A DNA stretch of 64,000 nucleotides, from positions 310,001-374,000 of the forward strand of contig JAPSLM010000002.1 of the NCBI GenBank assembly GCA_031180825.1, in the 5' to 3' direction. This stretch comes from Paenibacillus sp. GTDB lineage: Bacteria; Bacillota; Bacilli; Paenibacillales; NBRC-103111. Positions 38,236 through 45,921 of this stretch are shown here, piece after piece; within the stretch, counting starts at the first letter, position 1; every line of letters begins with the position of its first letter. The notes under the pieces are model-generated. The model saw nothing but the letters and a program-made list of their open reading frames with translations, was not told the DNA's origin and did not search any database. The position numbers were made by a program, and so were the translations under genes.

Positions 38236-38568
38236 TAAAGATTATACTTGGTACTGAAAATTAGTTCTTATGTCTCATTTTAATCCCTTTGGAATTATTT
38301 ACAATAAATTATTAAATTAGGATTCTGTTGAAAACCCCTCAGGACGGATCTTCAGCGCGCCTTTCAATAGTTAACCGCCCGAAACTCCGGAAACATAGTA
38401 AATGACCACTCCATTCCAACATCCGAATACTACGTTAAAACCTTCCTGCATATTGTTAACAAAGTTCAACAAAGTTCCAGTATGGACCTTCTTTCCATAT
38501 TAACGTTTGGGTACGTTATCTTATTATGTAGTATTCATATCCTCCCAAAAATAAAGGGGGAATAACAT
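38236..38568. other. Gene-free upstream region of the binding-protein gene
   Basis: AT-rich intergenic DNA. No Fur box like the one at 10242 is seen. The first 40 bp resemble 42130-42205 in the second copy of the duplicated segment. Confidence 0.5.
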
Positions 38569-39522
38569 TTGAAGCTCGCCGATTTGGGAAAGCCTGGCCT
38601 TTCCACATTACTAGCTTTCTCTTTTTTCCTATTGCTGCAAGGCTGTTCAGACGCTAAGTTCGCTAAAACGCTTTCGCCGTATCCAATAACCTATCGGGAT
38701 GCTTGCAACGTTGAAGTTTCATTTGATACCCCCCCCGATCGGATCTTGGCATGGAATGTTTGGACAAGAGACTTTTTGCAGCATATTGGGGTAAGTGAGG
38801 ATAAGATTATGATGGATCAAGGGGTGGGGAGCAGCACTGTAGGAGGCTGGCAGAAAGCGATTGTCGCACAAAATCCTGACGTGCTTCTTTATATTAGCGA
38901 GACGTCGATCAGTAGGAGCGAATGTGAGGGCTTCCAAGCTTTAAGATCATCATCTATTAAGGTCGTCGTTTCAGACCAGACGAAGCTTGAGAAGGTAGCA
39001 GCAGATATGCGTGCCTTCGGTCTTTTATTGGGAGTCGAGGAAGGGGGAAACCGGGCGGCTGGCGAACTGACGAATGCAATGCAAACCGTAAAGGATGCCG
39101 TGAATCGTCTTCCTGGCAAGCGGATTGCGTGGATTAATGGTTACAGTGAGTGGGACAATCCTCTAAAAAGAGGGGTGCTTCTCGCCAGCAAACAAACGTT
39201 AACTCATGATATTCTCGCGATAGCCAACGGCGAAAATATAGTGAAGGAAGAATTCCCCGGAACCAAGATGAATGTTACATATACCTTGAAGGAGCTTATC
39301 TCCTCGGAGCCGGATGTCGTGTTTGTTCGAGCGGATCCCGGTCGAACCGCTATCTCCGGTCCCGTAGATCAATATTTGGAATGGGGGCAAATCAGTGCCG
39401 TCCAACAAGGAAATGTCTTCGAATTCCCTCGGGAATTTCCGAGAGCAAAGCAGTTGCCGCAAGATTTGATCACTGTTACAGAAGCATTGTACCCGGAGCT
39501 GAAAAACAAAGTCGAACAATAA
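38569..39522 (+). CDS. ABC substrate-binding lipoprotein (siderophore/cobalamin type)
   Basis: A 317-residue periplasmic-binding-protein-2 family protein. Start TTG 38569 follows AAAGGGGGAATAAC. The signal peptide ends with lipobox LLLQGC. PDRILAWNVWTRDFLQHIGV and VAQNPDVLLYISE are the typical first-lobe motifs, and VFEFPREFPRAKQLP lies near the end. No permease or ATPase gene accompanies it, so it is a second orphan binding protein in this window. A decayed copy of its 3' half lies at 42205-42575. Confidence 0.85.
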   Translation: MKLADLGKPGLSTLLAFSFFLLLQGCSDAKFAKTLSPYPITYRDACNVEVSFDTPPDRILAWNVWTRDFLQHIGVSEDKIMMDQGVGSSTVGGWQKAIVAQNPDVLLYISETSISRSECEGFQALRSSSIKVVVSDQTKLEKVAADMRAFGLLLGVEEGGNRAAGELTNAMQTVKDAVNRLPGKRIAWINGYSEWDNPLKRGVLLASKQTLTHDILAIANGENIVKEEFPGTKMNVTYTLKELISSEPDVVFVRADPGRTAISGPVDQYLEWGQISAVQQGNVFEFPREFPRAKQLPQDLITVTEALYPELKNKVEQ

Positions 39523-39536
39523 AGGAGAAGATACGA

Positions 39537-40034
39537 ATGTTATCGGTTAAACGTTATTTGAAATACGGTGCCGTTACCTTTGCGTTCGCAGCATCCGCTT
39601 TTATTACAACTAAAGTGCTTGCCGCTCCTTCACATGATTATTCGTGGTTCGAGGGGCAATTAAAATCCGGAATCCAATACTCAATTGAAGATGGCTCTGC
39701 AACTTCTACTTATAATTGCTTGGCATATGCACTAGGAGTAACCTCAACTTGGATATGGCCCTGGGGTTCCAGCGATGCTACTTTATCTGAGATAACTAAA
39801 GTGCTTACGGATCAAGGGTATAACACAAGAAGCCCGGGTCCTTCATACATTCCCCCTAGGCTTGTTGTCTACGGATCAAGCAATGCTATCGGACATATTG
39901 CGAAAATAACCAATAGCAATCCACAAACAACCAAATCAAAGTGGGGACCATGGGAGTTGGTTGAAACAAAGTCTTATGATCCGTATCGCCCCACCCCAAA
40001 TGGTTATGGACCTGCTATTCAGTATTACTGGTAA
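39537..40034 (+). CDS. Secreted protein with papain-like Cys/His pattern, unknown function
   Basis: A 165-residue protein. The signal peptide is YLKYGAVTFAFAASAFITTK with cleavage near LAA-PS. The mature part has TYNCLAYALGVTSTWIWPWG and later SNAIGHIAKITN; the Cys of NCLAYA and the His of GHIAK are placed like the catalytic pair of CHAP/NlpC-like proteins. AAAGGAGAAG precedes ATG 39537, 15 bp after the previous stop. A second secreted or membrane-anchored protein gene follows. Catalytic activity is a guess from motif spacing. Confidence 0.65.
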   Translation: MLSVKRYLKYGAVTFAFAASAFITTKVLAAPSHDYSWFEGQLKSGIQYSIEDGSATSTYNCLAYALGVTSTWIWPWGSSDATLSEITKVLTDQGYNTRSPGPSYIPPRLVVYGSSNAIGHIAKITNSNPQTTKSKWGPWELVETKSYDPYRPTPNGYGPAIQYYW

Positions 40035-40069
40035 AATGAATATGCTTGGTGCGAAAGGATGGGGATATA

Positions 40070-40798
40070 TTGAATAAGAAAATGGTAATTAGCGCGCTGC
40101 TTGGAATTGGAATAGGAGTGATTGGTTGTTTAGGAACAATTCTGAATGATAAGGCGTATAGTTCATCAAGTAGAACAATTAGTATCGTCGAAATTCGGAA
40201 TGAAGTGGATAGACTGATCAAAAACAATCCTAACCTTGCTTATAGTTCAAATCCATATGACTATGTGCAAAACAATGAAATATATCATAATATTGTAAAA
40301 GTCGGATATAAGTTCTTGCCCGAAATTGAACGAACGATTGTAGATGGTAACTCCTTTGGCTTGGAGAAGTATTTACTTGCGATTGCTGCTGAAGAAATTG
40401 CCGGTATCCAATTAAAAAAAGGCAAGTATCGTTGGTCCGACCCTGAGGAGTTTGTTCGGGCTTGGAATTTTCATCTCCAAGAAGTGGAACAGAGGGTCGA
40501 TGATATTATAAAATCAGACGATAATTTAAAGACAAAAAGTGAGAATCTGTCCAAGTTAGGGGCACCAGCTCTTCCCTTTCTAGTGGATAAGATCAATCAA
40601 GGGAATACGGAAGTAGCTCTTGCGATAGACAACATCGTATCATCTGTGCATCAGAGTTTTTCCACAATAGAAAATCATAATATAGATCGTTGGGCGAAAG
40701 AAAACGAGGCACAGCTTACTTTCTATCGTTCCTTAGTAAAAAACGCTTCCGACAAAACCATTATCCGTAGAGACTTCCGTTTTACTCCTGACACTTAG
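40070..40798 (+). CDS. Membrane-anchored protein of unknown function
   Basis: Start TTG 40070 follows AAAGGATGGGG; the frame upstream lacks a ribosome site. The protein of about 242 residues has one N-terminal helix (VISALLGIGIGVIGCLGTIL) and a long helical extracytoplasmic part (VRAWNFHLQEVEQRVDDIIK, LSKLGAPALPFLVDKI). The LGAPALPFL segment looks like a HEAT-type helix pair. Gene spacing of 35 bp puts it in one operon with the preceding secreted protein. Not recognised. Confidence 0.65.
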   Translation: MNKKMVISALLGIGIGVIGCLGTILNDKAYSSSSRTISIVEIRNEVDRLIKNNPNLAYSSNPYDYVQNNEIYHNIVKVGYKFLPEIERTIVDGNSFGLEKYLLAIAAEEIAGIQLKKGKYRWSDPEEFVRAWNFHLQEVEQRVDDIIKSDDNLKTKSENLSKLGAPALPFLVDKINQGNTEVALAIDNIVSSVHQSFSTIENHNIDRWAKENEAQLTFYRSLVKNASDKTIIRRDFRFTPDT

Positions 40799-40902
40799 CC
40801 CAACCTTATATTCGCGTTGTTTGGGTTTACGTAAAATGGATCAAATTAAGATGATTGTTGTTCTTGATGTAGCACAAAGAAACCTAGAATAGTCAATGTT
40901 TA

Positions 40903-40940
40903 AAACCTTGATTGGCTCGTGCCTTTCAAGGTTTCTTTTT
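40903..40940 (+). terminator. Terminator that is also the group II intron target
   Basis: AAACCTTGA (40903-40911) and TCAAGGTTT (40926-40934) with an inner GGC/GCC pair, then CTTTTT. The intron 5' end begins directly behind the T tract. Confidence 0.85.
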
Positions 40941-41512
40941 GTACGCCCAGCATGGGCGTCATCTTTAGGGTTAAAATCCTGAACGGGGGCTGGCGAGCGC
41001 CTACCGTTCGCCAAGGGTTAACCTTGTATACTTCGGTGCGGGCTGAAAGATGACGTTCTTATCTGGGGAGGCCTGCGGAATACGCGAAGTCATTTCGTAA
41101 CCGCGGCTGCAAGGCCGCGCTGAATCCACAGGAGTTAGCAGAGGCCATAGTACACGAGTACGTGACGCCGAAAAGAGGAAAGGTCGAACTGAAAGGAGAG
41201 AGGAAACCGATGGTTCGCATGAAGAGCAACGACAGCAGAATATCTTGAAAGAGAGCTGTCGGCAAAAAGAAGCGGTGAAGCTGTCAGGGTATGTCGGAGC
41301 GCCGAGTTCTTCGTCGGCACAAATAACCCCTTTCTCTCATAAAGTCCAAAACGATTTACCGGAGCGGATGCTCAAAGGAGAGGACCTTCGGCTCACTTAC
41401 AAGCGAGTGGTCCAAAACGGAGGAGCATCCGGAGTAACGGTAGCGGAGCTACAAGCTTAATTGAAAACACACTGGAAATCGGTGAAAGCCGAACTTCTTT
41501 CGGGAACCTTGA
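40941..41512 (+). mobile_element. Group II intron, 5' fragment with start of its reverse transcriptase ORF
   Basis: GTACGCCCAGCATGGGCG at 40941 matches the usual 5' end of bacterial group II introns (consensus begins GTGCGC). Structured GC-rich RNA-like sequence follows to about 41210. Then comes the start of the intron-encoded protein: LPERMLKGEDLRLTYKRVVQ, NGGASGVTVAELQA, a stop at 41460, and HWKSVKAELLSGTL in continuation. This is the first 60 or so residues of an LtrA-type reverse transcriptase, with a nonsense codon. The rest, including domains V and VI, is missing where the duplicated segment begins. Confidence 0.82.
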
Positions 41513-41634
41513 TAAGAGGGAACACTGTAAATCCCGAATGGTATGTACAATACATCATCGAGCAGCGGCAGAAGGCGGGGCTTCCGGAACTCGAAGGGGT
41601 CGACGAGGCGAGACCAACAAAGGAAGGCGGCTAA
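41513..41634 (+). pseudogene. Tail of the 129-residue membrane-anchored protein gene (copy 2)
   Basis: RGNTVNPEWYVQYIIEQRQK through to ARPTKEGG matches the last 38 codons of the gene at 37692. It has no start. Confidence 0.85.
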
Positions 41635-41636
41635 TC

Positions 41637-42056
41637 TTAGCCGCCTAGTACGAAGAACATTCCCGTCATTCCGGGAGAATGGTCTTGGAATCCGAATTTT
41701 TCGTAAAATTCGTTTTTTCCATGCGAGGCGAACAGACCGACAAAAGCGGCTCCGGAACAATGATCCGTTGCATAGAGCAGCAGTTTCTCGATTATTTGCC
41801 TGCCTATTCCCATATTTTGATAGTCGGGTAATACAGCTACGTCTTGTATATAAAAGTACATTGCTCCATCGCCAACAATCCGTCCCATACCGATAACGTT
41901 TCCTTCGCTTATTGCAACTAAACAATAGATTGAGTTGGCAATGGATTGCGCAGTCATCTCTACATTAACTTTTCCCCAGCCAACGGCTTCCCATAAGGTC
42001 TGATGTTCGAGAACAGTTGGGGGACGTTCGACGATTTCGTACGGAATGCTTGTCAT
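41637..42056 (-). CDS. GNAT family N-acetyltransferase
   Basis: A 139-residue acetyltransferase. YFYIQDVAVLPDYQNMGIGR contains the acetyl-CoA binding motif A (the Q-x-x-G-x-G/A region), and GLFASHGKNEFYEKFGF is the usual C-terminal strand. The substrate cannot be told. The first gene copy, at 38082-38235, is reduced to fragments, so this is the functional copy. Its 3' end shares a GGCGGCTAA/TTAGCCGCC hairpin with the convergent gene tail. Confidence 0.88.
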   Translation of the reverse strand: MTSIPYEIVERPPTVLEHQTLWEAVGWGKVNVEMTAQSIANSIYCLVAISEGNVIGMGRIVGDGAMYFYIQDVAVLPDYQNMGIGRQIIEKLLLYATDHCSGAAFVGLFASHGKNEFYEKFGFQDHSPGMTGMFFVLGG

Positions 42057-42204
42057 ATTTAACCACCCACTTTAAAATTGGTGGCCGCTCATACCTCACA
42101 ACCACCACAGCTTATTTAAGTTTTCCGTTTTTGAACTCCATGTTTTTCAGCCTCCTTTTATATACCAAGTATACGCTTCAAGCTTGAACTAAACAATTAG
42201 CGTT

Positions 42205-42575
42205 TCCGAAAATTAGCGGGCGGCCGGTGAACTGACTAAGGCGATGCAAACCGTAAAGGATGCCGTGAATCGTCTTCCTGCCAAGCGGATAGCATGGATT
42301 AATGGTTACAGTGAGTGGAACAATCCTCTCAAAAGAGGGTGCTTCTCGCCAGCAAACAAACGTTAACTCATGATATTCTTGCGATAGCCAACGGCGAAAA
42401 TATAGTGAAGGAAGAATCCCCAGGAACCAAGATGAATGTTACATATACCTAGAAGCAGCTTATCTCCTCAGAGCCGGATGTCGTGTTTGTTCGAGCGGAT
42501 CCCGGTCGAACCGCTATCTCCGGTCCCGTAGATCAGTATCCGGAATGGGGGCAAAGCATTGTACCCGGAGCTTAA
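42205..42575 (+). pseudogene. Binding-protein gene fragment (copy 2)
   Basis: Matches about 39053-39510 of the gene at 38569, from GCGGCCGGTGAACTGAC to CATTGTACCCGGAGCT. One base is missing near 42340, CTTGAAGG has become CCTAGAAGC with a stop, and about 90 bp are deleted after GGGGGCAAA. No start is present. Confidence 0.85.
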
Positions 42576-42647
42576 TAATTCTTTACCTTGATTGACATAC
42601 TCTATTGGAAATATAATTGAATATATCTTTTAAATGAGGTGAAATGG

Positions 42648-42677
42648 ATGTTTTTCCGTATTGTTCGAGGTATCTAG
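42648..42677 (+). CDS. 9-residue leader ORF before the methyltransferase gene
   Basis: MFFRIVRGI and TAG, with GAGGTGA in front of the ATG. After it come a GGCTGG/CCAGCC stem (42684-42689, 42702-42707) and a second hairpin with AAGGG/CCCTT. This could be a stalling leader; no SD-pairing arm is as clear as for the gene at 12873. Confidence 0.4.
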   Translation: MFFRIVRGI

Positions 42678-42806
42678 TTTTCGGGCTGGAAAAAACGCGT
42701 ACCAGCCATCAAGGGGGAGGTCTGCCCTTTTGATCCAGAAACTGCGCATCGAATGATAACGGTCATCTGTCCTGCCATTTTATCCTCATTGGAAGGTGAA
42801 AAAATA

Positions 42807-43562
42807 ATGAATTCATTAGACTATAAACAATTTTATGATAAAGTCGGAAAAAGCAACGGGTGGGATTTCAGCAATGTAAAATGTATTTCGGAAGGAATAA
42901 AATGGGACTTCTACAGGGAAGTAACAAAAGCATGCAAGAAGTCGGATTTGTTACTGGATATCGGCACAGGCGGTGGTGAAGCGATTTTATCAATAGCTGA
43001 TGCCGCATTGCTGCTAGTGGGGATTGATCAATCAACTGGAATGATCGAAACCGCAGCTAAAAATTTGGAGAAATCGGGAAGAGCCAATGTTCGCTTTCTA
43101 CAAATGGACGCCGAGAAACTAAATTTTCCTGAGAATTTCTTTAATATAGTTTCTTGTAGACATTCGGTTTTCCATGCAAAAGAAATTGCAAAGGTGCTGG
43201 TTAAAGAAGGTATATTCTTGACTCAGCAAGTAGGCGAAAATGACAAGCTGAATATTAAAAAATCGTTCGGAAGAGGACAGGCATTCGGGACAAAAGAAGG
43301 TACATTAAAACATCAATACATTACCGAATTAAGCGAAGCTGGCTTTAAAGATATACAGTCAATTGATTTTAGTGTCATTGAATTTTATCAGACTGTAGAA
43401 GATTTGATATTTCTTTTGAGACATACTCCAATTATCCCTAACTTTGGCCAAACCGAATTAGATTTTCAAATCCTTCAACAATTTATTACAGAAAATCAAA
43501 CCGAAAAAGGAATTAAAACCAACGCTGAACGTTTTATGATCATTGCCAAGGGATTGGGGTAA
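42807..43562 (+). CDS. Class I SAM-dependent methyltransferase
   Basis: A 251-residue enzyme. LLLDIGTGGGEAIL is motif I for SAM binding (residues about 50-63), LVGIDQSTGMIE gives the acidic end of strand 2, and NIVSCRHSVFHAKE is motif IV. ATG 42807 follows GGAAGGTGA and is preferred to the upstream ATG. The methyl acceptor is unknown. A leader ORF and hairpins upstream raise the possibility of a ribosome-related or antibiotic-induced role, but the protein lacks rRNA methylase signatures I know. Confidence 0.82.
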   Translation: MNSLDYKQFYDKVGKSNGWDFSNVKCISEGIKWDFYREVTKACKKSDLLLDIGTGGGEAILSIADAALLLVGIDQSTGMIETAAKNLEKSGRANVRFLQMDAEKLNFPENFFNIVSCRHSVFHAKEIAKVLVKEGIFLTQQVGENDKLNIKKSFGRGQAFGTKEGTLKHQYITELSEAGFKDIQSIDFSVIEFYQTVEDLIFLLRHTPIIPNFGQTELDFQILQQFITENQTEKGIKTNAERFMIIAKGLG

Positions 43563-43620
43563 TAATGTTTGAAAAAAGCTATTCTTATCGTAGGGCATAG
43601 GAAGACCTCTTTTAGTTATC

Positions 43621-43656
43621 CTTGGTTCGGTAATGATCCGAACCAAGGTTGTTTTA
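43621..43656 (+). terminator. Terminator of the methyltransferase gene
   Basis: CCTTGGTTCGG (43621-43631) and CCGAACCAAGG (43639-43649), followed by TTGTTTT. Confidence 0.88.
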
Positions 43657-43852
43657 AGTTAATAAACGATTTATAATCTGGGATGACAGACTCAATTTAG
43701 CTTTACAATTATAAAATAGGATATTAATATAAATTATACCTGCAGCACACAACGGACAATTTTCATGATAAACTAACGTTAAAAATAGTCTTGCCTCATG
43801 ACAACCGATGACTGGCTTGGGTATATTTCTATATTGAAATCGGAGGGAATTC

Positions 43853-45067
43853 ATGTCAACTTTAGTACAAAAGTGGAACCGGTTGAGCCTCGTAAAACGA
43901 ATACTAATTGGAATTATCGTTGGGATTATTTTGGCTTTATCGCTTCCCAATGTAAAAGGGATCGCCATTTTCGGTTCTTTATTTGTAACCGCTTTAAAAT
44001 CGGTTGCGCCTGTACTGGTCTTTGTCCTGGTGATGTCCGCCATCTCTAAACATAAAAAAGGCCACCAAACGAATATGAAAACGGTTATTGCCCTCTATGG
44101 GATAAGTACGTTTCTTGCCGGGCTGACGGCGGTTATTGCAAGTTTTCTATTTCCGGTCAGTTTATCCCTTGTAAAAGGCGCCAAAGAGTTGACCCCACCC
44201 GAAGGGATTGTACAAGTATTAAAGACTTTACTTTTTCAGGTGATTGATAACCCGGTAAACGCCCTAATGAATGCCAACTATATTGGAATTCTGGCTTGGG
44301 CCATCCTTCTTGGCGTTGCTTTAAGAAGCGCTCATGATCATACCAAAAACATGCTTGCTAATTTTTCAGATGCGGTATCACATATCGTCAAATGGGTAAT
44401 CAATTTGGCGCCGCTAGGAATTATGGGACTTGTTTTTGATTCCATTACAACAAACGGGCTTTCTTCCTTGCTCGATTACGGAAAATTGCTTCTCGTTCTT
44501 ATTGGATGCATGCTGTTTATAGCGCTGGTTGTCAATCCGTTAATCGTATACCTGAATACTCGCAAAAATCCATATCCACTTGTGTTTACTTGCTTGAAGG
44601 AAAGTGGGATCACCGCGTTCTTTACCCGAAGTTCGGCTGCAAACATCCCAATCAACATGAGATTATGCGAAAAACTGGGGCTCGATAAAGATACGTATTC
44701 GGTATCCATTCCTTTAGGCGCTACGATTAATATGGCGGGCGCGGCGGTTACGGTTTCTGTCCTGACCCTCGCAGCGGTTCATACGCTGGGCATTAAAGTG
44801 GATTTTGGTACGGCGCTTATTCTTAGCGTTCTGTCCGCTGTAGCAGCCGCAGGCGCCTCGGGTGTCGCCGGCGGGTCGCTCTTACTCATTCCAATGGCAT
44901 GCAGCTTATTCGGCATTCCGAACGATATTGCGATTCAAGTCGTTGGCGCAGGTTTCATTATCGGTGTTTTACAGGATTCATTTGAAACCGCACTTAATTC
45001 ATCTTCCGACGCCCTTTTTACGGCGACGGCCGAATACGCCAAAAAACGCAAAAAAGGAAAGGTATAG
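43853..45067 (+). CDS. sstT: Serine/threonine:sodium symporter SstT
   Basis: A 404-residue dicarboxylate/amino acid:cation symporter. The start ([20 protein letters not shown], then GIILALSLP) and the substrate region ([20 protein letters not shown] and [16 protein letters not shown]) are the SstT type rather than GltP. The length equals SstT of other bacteria. It imports serine and threonine with Na+. Ribosome site TCGGAGGG. Threonine taken up here could feed the tdh-kbl pathway encoded elsewhere in the window (inference). Confidence 0.93.
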   Translation: MSTLVQKWNRLSLVKRILIGIIVGIILALSLPNVKGIAIFGSLFVTALKSVAPVLVFVLVMSAISKHKKGHQTNMKTVIALYGISTFLAGLTAVIASFLFPVSLSLVKGAKELTPPEGIVQVLKTLLFQVIDNPVNALMNANYIGILAWAILLGVALRSAHDHTKNMLANFSDAVSHIVKWVINLAPLGIMGLVFDSITTNGLSSLLDYGKLLLVLIGCMLFIALVVNPLIVYLNTRKNPYPLVFTCLKESGITAFFTRSSAANIPINMRLCEKLGLDKDTYSVSIPLGATINMAGAAVTVSVLTLAAVHTLGIKVDFGTALILSVLSAVAAAGASGVAGGSLLLIPMACSLFGIPNDIAIQVVGAGFIIGVLQDSFETALNSSSDALFTATAEYAKKRKKGKV

Positions 45068-45077
45068 AAAAAATGTT

Positions 45078-45111
45078 AAAAAGCAGGAGGTCTTTGGCCC
45101 CTGCTTTTTTA
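45078..45111 (+). terminator. Terminator of sstT
   Basis: AAAAGCAGG (45079-45087) and CCTGCTTTTTT (45100-45110). Confidence 0.85.
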
Positions 45112-45188
45112 CGTCCTGCGATGGTGTGAATCTGGACGATTGAAAAGGAACGGTGGTTGCTAGATTTACTAGCAATACCACCTGTCAG

Positions 45189-45556
45189 CTAGCTTGTTTT
45201 TCCGCTTGTTCAGGGAGACGGAACGCTGTTTTATTCTTCATCATGCCGTAGATGATGTTGACTAGACGGCGCATGACGCATACCAGTGCTTGCGATGGCG
45301 TTCAATACCCGATTTCCTTGTCCGCTAGCTTGTCTTTGTCTTTGCCGCCTGAACTAAAGCGGACGGGAGCAATTCGGGCGAAACGTGCTAGTTTGTCAGC
45401 GTAGGAAAAGCGACGAATATCTCCAGTTTCGGCAATCAGTTCCGCCGCTGTAACGGTGCTAATTCCATCTGCCGACTCTAGCTTGTAGTCGGTCGCTGAT
45501 AATACCTGACGAATCTGTCCTTCCGTCTGCTTAATTAGTTCCCTGCTCCGCTTCAT
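45189..45556 (-). pseudogene. IS110 family transposase, 3' fragment
   Basis: The minus strand reads IKQTEGQIRQVLSATDYKLE, then GISTVTAAELIAETGDIRRF and FARIAPVRFSSGGKDK, typical of the C-terminal (transposase_20) domain of IS110. After KEIGY a stop interrupts. The tail CVMRRLVNIIYGMMKNKTAF continues in the same frame. The N-terminal RuvC-like domain is absent. Confidence 0.8.
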
Positions 45557-45660
45557 GTCCCGGCCTGAACCATATTGACAATAACGTTTGAAACAAGACT
45601 TTTTCTAAGTAATAATCATCAAGGATATCGTTAAAAAAGAACTTGAAATGGGGCTATGAA

Positions 45661-45921
45661 ATGCCTCTTTTATTACAGCCTCTCTTGGTTGACGGAGGGT
45701 TGATCGACGGGAACAATTATAACAACCATACGGAGCCGGACAATGCGGGACTGTATTACAATGCCCGGACGGGAATCGAAAATCTGAAACGGTTTTAGGA
45801 TTTTCTGGAAAAACAGGAGGGGCTGATTGCGGACAAAGCGGCCTTTGCCGAAGCCAAAACGAAGCTTTTCAACTATCTCGATAAGCTAGAGCTCCCTTAT
45901 TTCCATCTGGATGCATGGGAC
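45661..45921 (+). pseudogene. 5' part of the WG/Sel1 gene, cut off by a nonsense codon
   Basis: ATG 45661 opens a frame identical to that of the gene at 45922: LVDGGLIDGNNYNNHTEPDN, then YYNARTGIENLKRF and TAG at 45796-45798, after which DFLEKQEGLIADKAAFAEAK runs on without a break. The upstream end also abuts IS debris, so the original start may be lost. Confidence 0.65.

Larger units (their letters stand above)
37966..39522. repeat. Duplicated segment, copy 1
   Basis: Holds the intact 129-residue gene tail, a deleted acetyltransferase gene and the intact binding-protein gene. Corresponds in order to 41512-42575, with different deletions in each. Confidence 0.8.
41512..42575. repeat. Duplicated segment, copy 2
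   Basis: Holds only the tail of the 129-residue gene, an intact acetyltransferase and a deleted binding-protein gene. Where both copies survive they are nearly identical. Confidence 0.8.
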
